A DNA stretch of 64,000 nt from Psychroflexus longus (GCF_020164595.1 NZ_JAIQZE010000004.1:124001-188000); one strand, 5' to 3'. Numbered from the stretch's first letter, positions 1 to 9,484 are shown. Notes: generated from the letters alone by a model not told the origin. A program made the numbers and translations.

Positions 1-861
1 GATGCGTATGCATCTGCAATGCAACAATGTGAGGATGAGGGGATGACGTTTATTCATCCTTTCAACGATCCAAAAGTGATTGAAGGACAAGCCACTGTAG
101 GTTTGGAAATCTTAAATCAATCTGGTGATGATAAAATCGATTTTGTATTTCTGCCAGTAGGAGGAGGAGGTTTGGCTTCTGGCTTGTCCTCTGTTTTTAA
201 AGAATTGTCGCCAAGTACCAAGATTATAGGCGTGGAGCCCAAAGGTGCCCCGTCGATGTCTAATTCGATGAAAAATGACAAAAACATAGCTTTAGGTACG
301 ATTGAAAATTTTGTTGATGGTGCTGCAGTAAAGCGCGTTGGAGATTTAACTTTTTTGATAGCTAAAGAGAATCTTCATGACATGATTACTGTCGATGAAG
401 GACATATTTGTCAAACGATTCTTGACCTTTATAATAAAGAAGCCATCGTGGCCGAGCCCGCTGCTGCATTGAGTATTGCAGCTTTGGAGCACTATGCTGA
501 AGACATCAAAGGAAAAAATGTAGTCTGCATCATCAGTGGTAGCAATAACGATATTACAAGAACTGCTGAAATTAAAGAACGAGCGATGCTTTATGCCAAC
601 CTGAAGCATTATTTTATTGTGAAGTTTCCACAAAGAGCCGGAGCTCTACGGCAATTTGTGGTTGAGATTTTAGGACCAACAGATGACATTACTTATTTCC
701 AGTATACCAAGAAAACCAACAGAGAGAATGGGGCTGCTGTGGTAGGATTGGAGCTTAAATCTCAATCGGATTTTGACCCACTTGTCAAAAGAATGAAAGA
801 CAACAAGTTTTATGGAGACTATTTGAATAACAAACCAGATTTGTTTCAATTCTTGGTTTAA
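1..861 (+). CDS. ilvA: Threonine dehydratase (biosynthetic), 3' part
   Basis: This PLP enzyme deaminates threonine to 2-oxobutanoate, the first step of isoleucine synthesis. The reading frame is open from base 1, so the gene starts before the window; 286 C-terminal residues are visible. The glycine-rich phosphate-binding loop (PVGGGGLASG) and the SGSNND loop of fold-type II PLP enzymes are present, while the catalytic Lys lies upstream of the window. The last ~90 residues form one ACT-like regulatory region, so this is the short (~420 aa) form. Isoleucine feedback is expected for the family but not shown here. Identification is firm. Confidence 0.95.
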   Translation, partial: DAYASAMQQCEDEGMTFIHPFNDPKVIEGQATVGLEILNQSGDDKIDFVFLPVGGGGLASGLSSVFKELSPSTKIIGVEPKGAPSMSNSMKNDKNIALGTIENFVDGAAVKRVGDLTFLIAKENLHDMITVDEGHICQTILDLYNKEAIVAEPAAALSIAALEHYAEDIKGKNVVCIISGSNNDITRTAEIKERAMLYANLKHYFIVKFPQRAGALRQFVVEILGPTDDITYFQYTKKTNRENGAAVVGLELKSQSDFDPLVKRMKDNKFYGDYLNNKPDLFQFLV

Positions 862-1222
862 CTTAAAATAATTCATCAATTAATTGAATTTAAGCTTGTT
901 ATATGAATTATTAAATTATATTTGAATATGATTATAACTCAAAATATTGTTGTTTTAAGCATCCAGCCCACTAGGATGTATCGCCGCCTTTAGTTTTTAC
1001 TTCTAAAAACAAACTAGCGTCTCACAACAATTTTATTTATTTTGAAAATACCAAATTCATATTTCGACTTTTTAAATTATATCAATCATCTATCTGATAT
1101 AATCTTTTGCATTTCAATTCTTCGCCGCCCTTAGGGGCTATGTCACTCTATAGAACTTAGATGAGTTCGGTTCTCTTCTCAAAAATTTCACTTTTTTCTT
1201 TAAACTATTAAAATCCAGGGCA
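862..1222. other. 361-bp leader between ilvA and the arginine operon
   Basis: No protein gene longer than a few codons is seen. The region holds a small hairpin (CATCC 960-964 pairing with GGATG 974-978) and a five-codon ORF with tandem Arg codons. A 15-base motif occurs twice with small differences (979-993 and 1120-1134, both containing CGCCGCC). The clustered GC-rich islands stand out against AT-rich surroundings. The promoter of the arg operon should lie here, but I could not assign a clean TAnnTTTG box. Confidence 0.5.
976..993 (+). promoter_or_regulatory. Candidate arginine leader mini-ORF (MYRRL)
   Basis: ATG TAT CGC CGC CTT TAG encodes Met-Tyr-Arg-Arg-Leu and stops. Its start codon is inside the 3' arm of the 960-978 hairpin. 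Two adjacent CGC codons are notable in an AT-rich genome and just upstream of an arginine operon, so ribosome pausing on arginine shortage could control downstream structure. The ORF is very short and may be chance; no mutually exclusive terminator pair was identified. Confidence 0.25.
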
Positions 1223-1843
1223 ATGAAGATTGTTATTGCTGATGAAACTCATGCGATTTACGCCGAAACCATTTGTGCTACCATTGAGGAAGCTGCAAAA
1301 GTTAGGGGAACGGGTATTGCCCGGCGCCAGCCAGATTATATCATTTCTAAGATGGAAAAAGGCAATGCTGTTATTGCTTTGGAAGGCGAAAAATTTGCTG
1401 GATTTTGCTACATCGAAGCCTGGAGTCATAACAAATTTGTGGCGAATTCAGGGTTGATTGTTCATCCAGATTATCGGGATCAGGGTTTAGCCAAAAAGAT
1501 AAAAAAGAAAATTTTTGATCACTCCAGGCAAAAATTCCCAGATGCTAAAATCTTTAGTATTACGACTGGACTCGCTGTGATGAAAATGAATAGTGACTTG
1601 GGGTATCGACCTGTAACCTTTTCAGAATTAACAGATGATCAGTCGTTTTGGAATGGTTGCCAAACTTGCAAAAACTATGATGTTTTGCAACGAACCAATC
1701 AAAAAATGTGTTTCTGCACAGGGATGTTATACGATTCAAATCAAAAGAAAGAGTCTTCTGGCAAAAGAAAGCCATTTGATCAAAAAATCTGGAAACGTTT
1801 AAAAAACATAAAGTTGTCAATTTTAAAAAAGACCAAATCATGA
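1223..1843 (+). CDS. GNAT acyltransferase, probable N-acylglutamate synthase
   Basis: This 206-residue GNAT-fold protein is the first gene of the arginine operon and overlaps argG by ATGA. The acyl-CoA pyrophosphate loop is visible as RDQGLAKK (residues ~85-92). The C-terminal part carries four cysteines (146, 149, 163, 165; a CxxC and a CxC) that could bind metal or form disulfides. No classical argA or argJ is in the cluster, and divergent GNATs beside argG in Bacteroidetes are thought to supply N-acetyl- or N-succinylglutamate. I infer this acts as ArgA, acylating glutamate. The C-terminus is Lys-rich. Fold assignment is strong; substrate is inferred from context. Confidence 0.75.
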   Translation: MKIVIADETHAIYAETICATIEEAAKVRGTGIARRQPDYIISKMEKGNAVIALEGEKFAGFCYIEAWSHNKFVANSGLIVHPDYRDQGLAKKIKKKIFDHSRQKFPDAKIFSITTGLAVMKMNSDLGYRPVTFSELTDDQSFWNGCQTCKNYDVLQRTNQKMCFCTGMLYDSNQKKESSGKRKPFDQKIWKRLKNIKLSILKKTKS

Positions 1844-3024
1844 AAAAATTAGTTTTAGCCTATAGTGGAGGTTTAGACACGTCATACTGCGCTTTGAGTT
1901 TATCTAAAGCTGGATACGATGTTCATGCTGTAAGTGTTAATACAGGAGGATTTTCTTCAGAAGACATCAAAGAAATTGAAGTAAAAGCACTTAAAATGGG
2001 AGTTTTATCTTACCATAATATCGATGCTGTAGAATCATATTACGACAAAGTTATTAAGTATCTGATATACGGGAATGTCTTAAAAAACAATACCTATCCT
2101 TTATCTGTGAGTGCAGAACGAATTATCCAGGCGGTAGAAATTATTAAATATGCTAAAAGTGTTGGTGCTCAATACATTGCTCATGGTAGTACTGGTGCGG
2201 GTAATGATCAGGTTCGGTTCGATATGATTTTTCAAACCTTAGCGCCAGAAATCGAAATCATTACACCCATTAGAGATCAAAAGTTATCTAGACAAGAAGA
2301 AATTGATTATTTAAAATCTCATCAAGTCGACATGTCATGGGATAAAGCAAAATACTCTATCAACAAAGGTTTATGGGGAACCAGTGTAGGAGGTGAGGAA
2401 ACTTTGACGTCTCACAAGGCTTTGCCTAAAGCTGCTTATCCATCTCAATTAAAGAAAAAAGGAAAAGAAAAGCTTGAACTCACATTTGCGAAAGGTGAAG
2501 TGGTTGCGGTGAATGGTGAAAAGTATGACAAGGTCTCTCTCATTAAAAAAGTGGAAGAGATAGCTTCTGCATTTGCTATTGGTCGAGACATTCATGTTGG
2601 AGACACGATTGTTGGCATCAAAGGGCGTGTGGGTTTTGAAGCTGCTGCAGCTCTGACTATCATAAAGGCACATCATTTACTAGAAAAACACACGCTCACC
2701 AAATGGCAGCTTCAGCATAAAGAGTTTCTATCTAATTATTATGGTATGCATTTGCACGAAGGTTTATACCTCGAACCTGTGATGAGAGATATTGAAGCTT
2801 TTTTGGAAAGCAGCCAAAAAAATGTATCTGGAAAAGTTACACTTGAACTCAAGCCATACCATTTTACCTTAGAAGGGGTGACATCAGATCACGATCTTAT
2901 GAATGCTAAATTCGGAAGTTATGGCGAAATTAATTCGGGATGGACGGCACAGGAGGCCAAAGGGTTTATCAAACTCTTCGCCAATTCGACGAAAATTTTT
3001 CATCAAGTAAACTCAGAATTATGA
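1840..3024 (+). CDS. argG: Argininosuccinate synthase
   Basis: It ligates citrulline and aspartate with ATP to form argininosuccinate, the penultimate step of arginine synthesis. The ATP-pyrophosphatase P-loop SGGLDTS is at residues 9-15, and a second family motif (AHGSTGAGNDQVRFD) lies near residue 110. Length, 394 aa, is normal. It overlaps the GNAT gene and argC by 4 bp (ATGA) on each side, pointing to translational coupling in one operon. Placement of argG early is typical of Bacteroidetes arg operons. Confidence 0.97.
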   Translation: MKKLVLAYSGGLDTSYCALSLSKAGYDVHAVSVNTGGFSSEDIKEIEVKALKMGVLSYHNIDAVESYYDKVIKYLIYGNVLKNNTYPLSVSAERIIQAVEIIKYAKSVGAQYIAHGSTGAGNDQVRFDMIFQTLAPEIEIITPIRDQKLSRQEEIDYLKSHQVDMSWDKAKYSINKGLWGTSVGGEETLTSHKALPKAAYPSQLKKKGKEKLELTFAKGEVVAVNGEKYDKVSLIKKVEEIASAFAIGRDIHVGDTIVGIKGRVGFEAAAALTIIKAHHLLEKHTLTKWQLQHKEFLSNYYGMHLHEGLYLEPVMRDIEAFLESSQKNVSGKVTLELKPYHFTLEGVTSDHDLMNAKFGSYGEINSGWTAQEAKGFIKLFANSTKIFHQVNSEL

Positions 3025-3998
3025 TACAAGTTGGAATTATAGGAGGAGCAGGGTATACCGCTGGAGAGCTGATTAGATTGTTATTGAATCATCCACAGGC
3101 TCATTTGGATTTCATTTTCAGTACCTCTAATGCAGGGAATTTTGTTCATCAAGTTCATCAGGATTTAGTTGGAACCACAGACTTGAAATTTTCTTCTGAA
3201 ATAAATTCAGAAATAGATGTTGTGTTTTTATGTTTAGGTCATGGAAATTCTAAAGCCTTTTTAGAAAAGAATAAATTTTCTGATCAAACTAAAATCATCG
3301 ACCTCAGCAATGACTTTAGACTAAAAACTTCCGCCAAATTTCAAGGTAAAACTTTTGTATATGGTCTTCCAGAAGTCAATAAAACAGCTATCAAATCAGC
3401 TAATTTTATTGCCAATCCAGGATGTTTTGCATCGGCTATTCAGCTTGCATTATTGCCTCTCGCTAAAGCACATCTTTTGCAAAAAGATGTTCATGTGAAT
3501 GCGGTGACGGGAGCCACAGGTGCAGGAACATCGCCATCAGCCACAACCCATTTTGCCTGGAGAGACAATAATTTTTCGTCCTACAAAGTGTTTTCACATC
3601 AACATCTGGATGAAATCTCAGAAATCTTGATAGCACTTCAAAGTCAATTCAATCACGACATCAATTTCATTCCAAACCGAGGAAATTTTTCAAGAGGAAT
3701 TTTCGCCTCTTGTTACACACATTTTGAAGGAACTCTGCAAGAAGCCAAGATGATTTATGAAAAATTTTATGATGATGCATGTTTTACAATTGTATTAGAT
3801 CAGGAAATTCACCTAAAACAAGTGGTGAATACAAACAACTGTTTACTGCATCTCCAAAAGCACAAAGACAAACTTTTAATTACTTCCGTTCTAGATAATC
3901 TTTTGAAAGGGGCTTCCGGTCAAGCCATTCAGAATATGAATCTGATGTTTGGTCTTGATGAGGCAATGGGATTGAAACTAAAAGCAAATTATTTTTAA
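3021..3998 (+). CDS. argC: N-acyl-gamma-glutamyl-phosphate reductase
   Basis: It reduces acyl-glutamyl phosphate to the semialdehyde with NADPH. I place the start at 3021, where ATG overlaps the argG stop (ATGA). This gives 325 residues beginning MIQVGIIGGAGYTAG, with the Rossmann glycine motif at the extreme N-terminus; an upstream in-frame extension from 2940 would lie inside argG and precede this motif. The catalytic Cys is C135 in NPGCFASA. Context suggests the acyl group may be succinyl rather than acetyl. Confidence 0.96.
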   Translation: MIQVGIIGGAGYTAGELIRLLLNHPQAHLDFIFSTSNAGNFVHQVHQDLVGTTDLKFSSEINSEIDVVFLCLGHGNSKAFLEKNKFSDQTKIIDLSNDFRLKTSAKFQGKTFVYGLPEVNKTAIKSANFIANPGCFASAIQLALLPLAKAHLLQKDVHVNAVTGATGAGTSPSATTHFAWRDNNFSSYKVFSHQHLDEISEILIALQSQFNHDINFIPNRGNFSRGIFASCYTHFEGTLQEAKMIYEKFYDDACFTIVLDQEIHLKQVVNTNNCLLHLQKHKDKLLITSVLDNLLKGASGQAIQNMNLMFGLDEAMGLKLKANYF

Positions 3999-4009
3999 AA
4001 TTCAAAATT

Positions 4010-5152
4010 ATGAGTCTATTTGACGTTTATCCCTTGTATGATGTCACGCCTGTAAAAGCTAAAGACGTTCATGTTTATGATGACCAAGGTGTGGAGTATT
4101 TGGATTTATACGGCGGTCATGCAGTTATTTCTATTGGGCATTCTCATCCGGAATATGTAAAAGGACTTTCGGGTCAGTTGCAAAATATCGGATTTTATAG
4201 CAATGCTGTTCAAAATCCTTTGCAAGTGCAACTTGCAGAGAAACTAGAGGAAGTTTCAAAATGCAAAGATTATCAATTATTTCTATGTAGTTCTGGAGCT
4301 GAAGCCAATGAGAATGCTTTAAAACTGGCTTCGTTTCATACAAAAAAGCATAGAGTGTTAGCCTTCAAAAACTCGTTTCATGGGAGGACATCAGCAGCAG
4401 TTGCTGCTACCGATAATCAAAAAATTATTTCTCCATTAAATGCTCAACAGCAAGTTGATTTTGTTGAATTGGGTGACCTTGAAACTGTAGAATCTATTTT
4501 AAAACAGAACGAAACCTGTGCTGTTATCCTGGAAACCATTCAAGGAGTTGGAGGTTTGGATGAAGCTTGTCTTGGTTTTCATCAAGGTTTAGAATTATTA
4601 TGCAATAAGTATAATACTTGCCTTATTGCCGATGAAGTGCAGTCCGGCTTTGGTAGGTCTGGTGATTTTTTTGCATTTCAAAAGTATGGGATACAGCCAG
4701 ATATTATTTCTATGGCTAAAGGTATGGGGAATGGGTTTCCAGTAGGAGGCATTTTGATTCATCCCAAAATCAAAGCCTCTTTTGGATTGCTGGGAACTAC
4801 TTTTGGTGGGAATCATTTGGCTTGTCAGGCAGTCTTATCGGTTTTGAAAGTCATTGAAAATGAAAACCTTAAGGCTAATGCTAGAGAATTGTCAGCTTAT
4901 TTTAAAAAAAAGGCAACATCAATTTCTGGTCTAAAATTTTTTAAGGGCAGAGGACTCATGTTAGGTCTGGAATTTGACTTTCCAGTAACTGAACTGAGAA
5001 AAAATCTACTCTTCAATCAACGTATGTTCACTGGAAGTTCTAAAAACCCGAATCTTATCAGAATTCTGCCACCTTTAACTATTCAAAAATTACATTTAGA
5101 TCGCTTTTTTGAGGCTCTTCAAGTGGAATTGAATCATCTCAATATCAATTAA
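4010..5152 (+). CDS. argD: Acyl-ornithine aminotransferase (class III)
   Basis: This PLP aminotransferase converts N-acyl-glutamate semialdehyde to N-acyl-ornithine using glutamate. The 380-residue protein shows the class III signature: DEVQSGFGRSG with Asp208, the PLP-binding Lys237 in SMAKGMGNG, and SSGAEANENALK for the phosphate site. It sits 11 bp after argC. Ornithine aminotransferase itself is related, but the operon context makes the arginine biosynthetic role clear. Confidence 0.95.
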   Translation: MSLFDVYPLYDVTPVKAKDVHVYDDQGVEYLDLYGGHAVISIGHSHPEYVKGLSGQLQNIGFYSNAVQNPLQVQLAEKLEEVSKCKDYQLFLCSSGAEANENALKLASFHTKKHRVLAFKNSFHGRTSAAVAATDNQKIISPLNAQQQVDFVELGDLETVESILKQNETCAVILETIQGVGGLDEACLGFHQGLELLCNKYNTCLIADEVQSGFGRSGDFFAFQKYGIQPDIISMAKGMGNGFPVGGILIHPKIKASFGLLGTTFGGNHLACQAVLSVLKVIENENLKANARELSAYFKKKATSISGLKFFKGRGLMLGLEFDFPVTELRKNLLFNQRMFTGSSKNPNLIRILPPLTIQKLHLDRFFEALQVELNHLNIN

Positions 5153-5185
5153 ACGCCTATTAAATTCCTGTTTACTAAAAAAATA

Positions 5186-6121
5186 ATGAAGAAATATACA
5201 AGCATACACGACATTAAAAATTTAAACGAAGCTATTGAATCTGCTAAACAATTAAAGCAAAAGCCATTTCAATATGAAGCATTAGGAAGGCATAAAACCT
5301 TGGTGATGTTGTTTTTTAATTCCAGTTTGAGAACGCGTTTAAGTACTGAAAAGGCGGCTAAAAATTTAGGGATGGATGTTATGGTATTGAACGTAAACGA
5401 TGCCTGGCAACTCGAATTTGAAGATGGGATGGTGATGGACACAAAAACATCTGAACATGTGAAAGATGCGGCAGAGGTGATTTCTCAGTACGCTGATGTG
5501 ATTGCTGTGAGAGCTTTTCCTGGCTTGAAAAACAAGCAAGAAGATGAAGCAGAATTGGTTTTGAAAAGCTTTGTAAAATACTCTACTGTACCGGTCATTA
5601 ACATGGAAAGTTCGACGGCGCATCCTTTACAGGCCTTGACAGATGCTATAACTATTTCAGAATTTAAAGAAAAAGTAAAGCCCAAAGTGGTATTGTCCTG
5701 GGCTCCTCATCCTAAAGCATTGCCCCAGGCCGTGCCAAACTCATTTGTGCAAATGATGCAGTTGATGCAAGCAGATTTTAGGATCACTCATCCAGAAGGT
5801 TATGAACTCAACCCTAAGATTACCAAAAACACGCCGATTTATTACGATCAGGAAGAAGCGGTCAAAGATGCTGATTTTGTTTACGTTAAAAATTGGAGTA
5901 GTTACAAGGACTATGGAAAAATATTGAGTCAGGATAAAAATTGGATGATGACCAGAGGCAAATTAGATAAGACGAAATTCATGCATTGTTTGCCCGTTCG
6001 ACGAAATGTGGTGGCAGAAGATGCAGTTCTGGATAGTGAAAATTCGTTGATCATCCCTCAGGCCCACAACCGAACTTTTGCCGCTCAATGGGTCTTGAAA
6101 CAAATTCTGGAACAGATTTAA
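5186..6121 (+). CDS. argF': N-succinyl/N-acetylornithine carbamoyltransferase
   Basis: It carbamoylates an acylated ornithine, the step replacing classical ornithine carbamoyltransferase in Bacteroidetes and Xanthomonadales. The carbamoyl-phosphate site reads SSLRTR (47-51 region) rather than STRTR, and HCLPVRRN near the C-terminus is the family motif. It closely resembles the Bacteroides fragilis enzyme by recall. The residue that separates acetyl from succinyl specificity (Glu92 in the Xanthomonas AOTCase, Pro90 in the Bacteroides SOTCase) aligns with Ser89 here. The missing Glu argues for N-succinylornithine, although this is inference. Confidence 0.93.
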   Translation: MKKYTSIHDIKNLNEAIESAKQLKQKPFQYEALGRHKTLVMLFFNSSLRTRLSTEKAAKNLGMDVMVLNVNDAWQLEFEDGMVMDTKTSEHVKDAAEVISQYADVIAVRAFPGLKNKQEDEAELVLKSFVKYSTVPVINMESSTAHPLQALTDAITISEFKEKVKPKVVLSWAPHPKALPQAVPNSFVQMMQLMQADFRITHPEGYELNPKITKNTPIYYDQEEAVKDADFVYVKNWSSYKDYGKILSQDKNWMMTRGKLDKTKFMHCLPVRRNVVAEDAVLDSENSLIIPQAHNRTFAAQWVLKQILEQI

Positions 6122-6159
6122 ATCTGGTTCCGAATAAACTTTAATAAGATCATTACAAA

Positions 6160-6936
6160 ATGGAAACGCTAAAAATCATTAAAATAGGAGGGAACATCAT
6201 CAATGATACTGGGGCTCTGCAGCAGTTTATCGAAGGTTTCTCAAAATTAAAAGGTTTAAAAATCCTGGTTCATGGTGGAGGAAATTCAGCTACAGAAACT
6301 TCTCAGCGACTTGGATTAGAAGTGAAAAAAGTAGAGGGTCGTCGTATTACAGATCAGGAGACGTTGGATGTGATTACAATGATTTATGCGGGTAAACTCA
6401 ATAAAACGATAGTAGCTCAACTTCAAGCTAACGACTGTGATGCCTTTGGCTTGTCTGGTGCAGATGGAAATCTTATCCAGTCTGTTAAACGTCCAGTGAC
6501 TTCAATCGATTATGGATTTGCAGGTGATATTGTTCAGGTTAATACCTCACTAATCGAAACTTTACTGAAGGAAGCAATTACTCCAGTGTTTTGTGCGTTG
6601 ACCCACAATAAGCAGGGTCAATTGCTCAATACCAATGCAGATACTATCGCTTCAGAATTAGCGATAGCATTTGCTTCAACTTATTCAGTAGAACTCTTTT
6701 ATTGTTTTGAAAGAAATGGGGTTTTAGCTGATATTTCCAATGATAATTCTGTTATAGATGCATTGGATTCTCAGGCTTATCAAACACTTTTTCAGCAAGG
6801 TAAAATTGCTGATGGCATGGTGCCGAAGCTCGACAATTGCTTTAGTGCTTTAAGAAAAAAAGTTACTAAAGTTTGTATCGGAAAACCCGAAATGATTTTT
6901 GATTCGAATTCAATTCACACAATACTTCAATTATGA
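6160..6936 (+). CDS. argB: N-acylglutamate kinase
   Basis: It phosphorylates N-acetyl- or N-succinylglutamate. The amino-acid-kinase fold is marked by KIGGNIIND (residues 8-16) and the LVHGGGNSATE loop. At 258 residues it is the compact, arginine-insensitive type: the N-terminal helix that mediates hexamerisation and feedback inhibition in longer NAGKs is absent. If so, feedback would have to act elsewhere. It ends in an ATGA overlap with argE. Confidence 0.94.
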   Translation: METLKIIKIGGNIINDTGALQQFIEGFSKLKGLKILVHGGGNSATETSQRLGLEVKKVEGRRITDQETLDVITMIYAGKLNKTIVAQLQANDCDAFGLSGADGNLIQSVKRPVTSIDYGFAGDIVQVNTSLIETLLKEAITPVFCALTHNKQGQLLNTNADTIASELAIAFASTYSVELFYCFERNGVLADISNDNSVIDALDSQAYQTLFQQGKIADGMVPKLDNCFSALRKKVTKVCIGKPEMIFDSNSIHTILQL

Positions 6937-8012
6937 TCAAAGAACTGACACAAGACGCCATAGAACTTTTGAAGAGTCTTATTGAAACACCTTCTTTTTC
7001 AACCGAGGAAGACCAAACTGCAGCATTGATTGAACACTGGATGACTTCTCATGCTATTGAATTTAAGCGCCGAAAAAATAATGTCTGGTCTAATAGCAAA
7101 TATTTTGACAAGAGTAAGCCTACGCTATTATTAAACTCACATCACGATACTGTTCAGCCTAATAAAGGCTATACCAAAGACCCCTTTAAAGCGAGTGTGG
7201 AAGACGGAAAGCTTTATGGTCTTGGAAGCAATGATGCCGGCGGATGTCTGGTTTCACTTTTAGCTACCTTCACCTATTTCTATGCTAAAGAAAATTTAGC
7301 TTATAACCTTGTGTTTGTTGCTTCTGCCGAAGAAGAAAACAGCGGTACAGATGGATTGAATTCTATGCTGGAGCATATCCCGAAAATCGACGTGGCCATC
7401 GTTGGAGAGCCCACCTTGATGAATCTGGCAATTGCCGAAAAAGGACTTTTAGTTTTTGATGCCACTATAAAAGGTAGGTCCGGGCATGCAGCACATCCCA
7501 ATGACGATAATCCCATTTATAAAGCAATTCCAGTTCTGCAGTGGTTCAAAGATTTCAAATTTGAGAAGTCTTCACCAAGTCTTGGGGATGTAAAAATGAC
7601 GGTAACGCAAATTAATGCAGGCGTTCAGCATAATGCTATCCCTTCAGAAGTGAATCTGGTAGTTGATGTTCGGGTGACTGATGCTTATTACAATGAGGAG
7701 ATTGTAAAACTACTTCAGGAAAAATCACCTTGTGATGCGATTACTCCTCGAAGTACTCGGTTAAATTCTTCGGGGATCTCAAAAGATCACGCTTTGGTTC
7801 AGGCAGGGTTGAGTTTAGGAATGAAAACTTATGGATCGCCGACACTTTCGGATCAGGCGTGTTTATCGTGTCCATCGGTGAAATTGGGACCTGGAGACAG
7901 CAACCGCTCTCATTCTGCTGATGAATTCATTTATGTTGAAGAATTAGAACAAGGAATAGAAAAGTACATAAAGCTGCTTGACAAGGTTTTAAATAAGATA
8001 ACGACTTTTTGA
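6933..8012 (+). CDS. argE: N-acyl-ornithine/citrulline deacylase (M20 family)
   Basis: This zinc-dependent M20 amidohydrolase removes the acyl group late in the pathway. Metal ligands and catalytic residues can be read: H70-x-D72 in SHHDTV, D101 in SNDAGG, the EE pair at 133-134 in SAEEEN, and the C-terminal SHSADEF histidine. Because the upstream transcarbamylase uses acyl-ornithine, the substrate is probably acyl-citrulline. It is coupled to argB by ATGA and followed 56 bp later by argH. Confidence 0.93.
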   Translation: MIKELTQDAIELLKSLIETPSFSTEEDQTAALIEHWMTSHAIEFKRRKNNVWSNSKYFDKSKPTLLLNSHHDTVQPNKGYTKDPFKASVEDGKLYGLGSNDAGGCLVSLLATFTYFYAKENLAYNLVFVASAEEENSGTDGLNSMLEHIPKIDVAIVGEPTLMNLAIAEKGLLVFDATIKGRSGHAAHPNDDNPIYKAIPVLQWFKDFKFEKSSPSLGDVKMTVTQINAGVQHNAIPSEVNLVVDVRVTDAYYNEEIVKLLQEKSPCDAITPRSTRLNSSGISKDHALVQAGLSLGMKTYGSPTLSDQACLSCPSVKLGPGDSNRSHSADEFIYVEELEQGIEKYIKLLDKVLNKITTF

Positions 8013-8068
8013 AGCATAATAGATATTAATAACGAAGTCAAAAACTTTTGCTTTCAAAAAATAAAAGT

Positions 8069-9343
8069 ATGAAACTCTGGGATAAAGGATTAGACATCGA
8101 TAAAAAAATTGAACAATTTACGGTTGGAAACGATCGTGAAATTGACATTCACATTGCCAAATATGACATTCAGGCTTCTGTAGCTCACGCCAAAATGCTG
8201 GAAAGTGTGGGGTTAATTTCGAAAGATGAACTTCAACTTTTGCAGCAACAATTCAAAGTGATGGCGGAGCAGGTCAAAAATGGCGAGTTCAAAATTGAGT
8301 CTCAATTTGAAGATGTACATTCCAAAATCGAATTTGAACTGATTCAAAAGTTAGGAGATGTTGGTCGAAAAATTCACACCGCAAGATCTCGAAACGATCA
8401 GGTTTTGGTGGCGTTGCATTTGTATTATCGGGAACAACTTCAGCAGATCAAAACATTGAGCAATGAGTTTTTTAAAACCTTACTCAATTTAGCCGAAAAA
8501 TACAAAGACAAAGTCCTTCCAGGCTACACCCATTTGCAAGTAGCGATGCCTTCCTCGTTTGGCTTATGGTTTTCGGCCTATGCAGAACAACTTATCGATG
8601 ATATGTATATGCTGGACGCTGCTATTAAGACGGTAGATCAGAATCCGCTGGGCTCTGCAGCAGGTTATGGAAGTTCATTCGCTATCAATCGAAATATTAC
8701 TACTCGGGAATTGGGGTTCTCTACTTTAAAGTACAATGTAGTGGCGGCCCAAATGAGCCGGGGTAAAAGTGAACGAACCATTGCTTCGGTTTTAGGAAGC
8801 ATTTGCAATACCTTATCTCGATTCGCCATGGATATTTGCTTGTATACCAGTCAGAATTTTGACTTTATCTGTTTTCCAGATCAGTTAACCACAGGAAGCA
8901 GCATCATGCCTCACAAAAAGAATCCGGATGTGTTTGAATTAATAAGAGGGAAGTCCAATAAAATTCAGGCACTGCACTTAGAAATGCTGTTGATTACCAA
9001 TAATTTACCAAGCGGCTATCACCGGGATTATCAGCTTTTGAAGGAGAATATGATTTCAGGTATCCAGGAATGCACTTCTATTTTGGAAATCTTCAACTAT
9101 TCCATTAAGCAAATACAGGTTAAAACTGTAGATATCAGAGATCCAAAATATTTGTACATGTATTCTGTAGACCAGATCAATGCTTTGGTCGAACAGGGGA
9201 TAAGCTTTAGGGAAGCTTATCAAAAAATCAGCGAGCAAGTGCAATCTGGAACATACAAATCAGGACAATCCAAGCCTCATACGCACTCAGGAAGTATGGG
9301 TAATTTATGTCTGGAAGACATCAGGAAAAAGTTTCCAAACTAA
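8069..9343 (+). CDS. argH: Argininosuccinate lyase
   Basis: It splits argininosuccinate into arginine and fumarate. The fumarase/aspartase signature GSSIMPHKKNPD is present, as is TARSRNDQV. I chose ATG at 8069, giving 424 residues starting MKLWDKGLD. A TTG seven codons upstream (8048) is possible, but the extra residues look like untranslated sequence. The C-terminus is somewhat shorter than the E. coli enzyme, as is usual in Bacteroidetes. It is the last gene of the operon and is followed at once by a terminator. Confidence 0.95.
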   Translation: MKLWDKGLDIDKKIEQFTVGNDREIDIHIAKYDIQASVAHAKMLESVGLISKDELQLLQQQFKVMAEQVKNGEFKIESQFEDVHSKIEFELIQKLGDVGRKIHTARSRNDQVLVALHLYYREQLQQIKTLSNEFFKTLLNLAEKYKDKVLPGYTHLQVAMPSSFGLWFSAYAEQLIDDMYMLDAAIKTVDQNPLGSAAGYGSSFAINRNITTRELGFSTLKYNVVAAQMSRGKSERTIASVLGSICNTLSRFAMDICLYTSQNFDFICFPDQLTTGSSIMPHKKNPDVFELIRGKSNKIQALHLEMLLITNNLPSGYHRDYQLLKENMISGIQECTSILEIFNYSIKQIQVKTVDIRDPKYLYMYSVDQINALVEQGISFREAYQKISEQVQSGTYKSGQSKPHTHSGSMGNLCLEDIRKKFPN

Positions 9344-9374
9344 AACAGAGTATTTCTAAGAAATGCTCTGTTTT
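9342..9374 (+). terminator. Intrinsic terminator of the arginine operon
   Basis: A nearly perfect 16-bp inverted repeat (9342-9357 against 9359-9374, one G-T wobble) overlaps the argH stop codon and ends in TTTT. The A-rich left arm would also let it work on the opposite strand. Confidence 0.85.
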
Positions 9375-9484
9375 ATGTGTTAATAAAAAAGTCTAATCCT
9401 AATAAGGGTTAAATTCCCAAACGTAAAAGGGAAATCTTAAGGACATTTTTACCTAACTCAATGGCAATACCCTGGTTGATTTCT

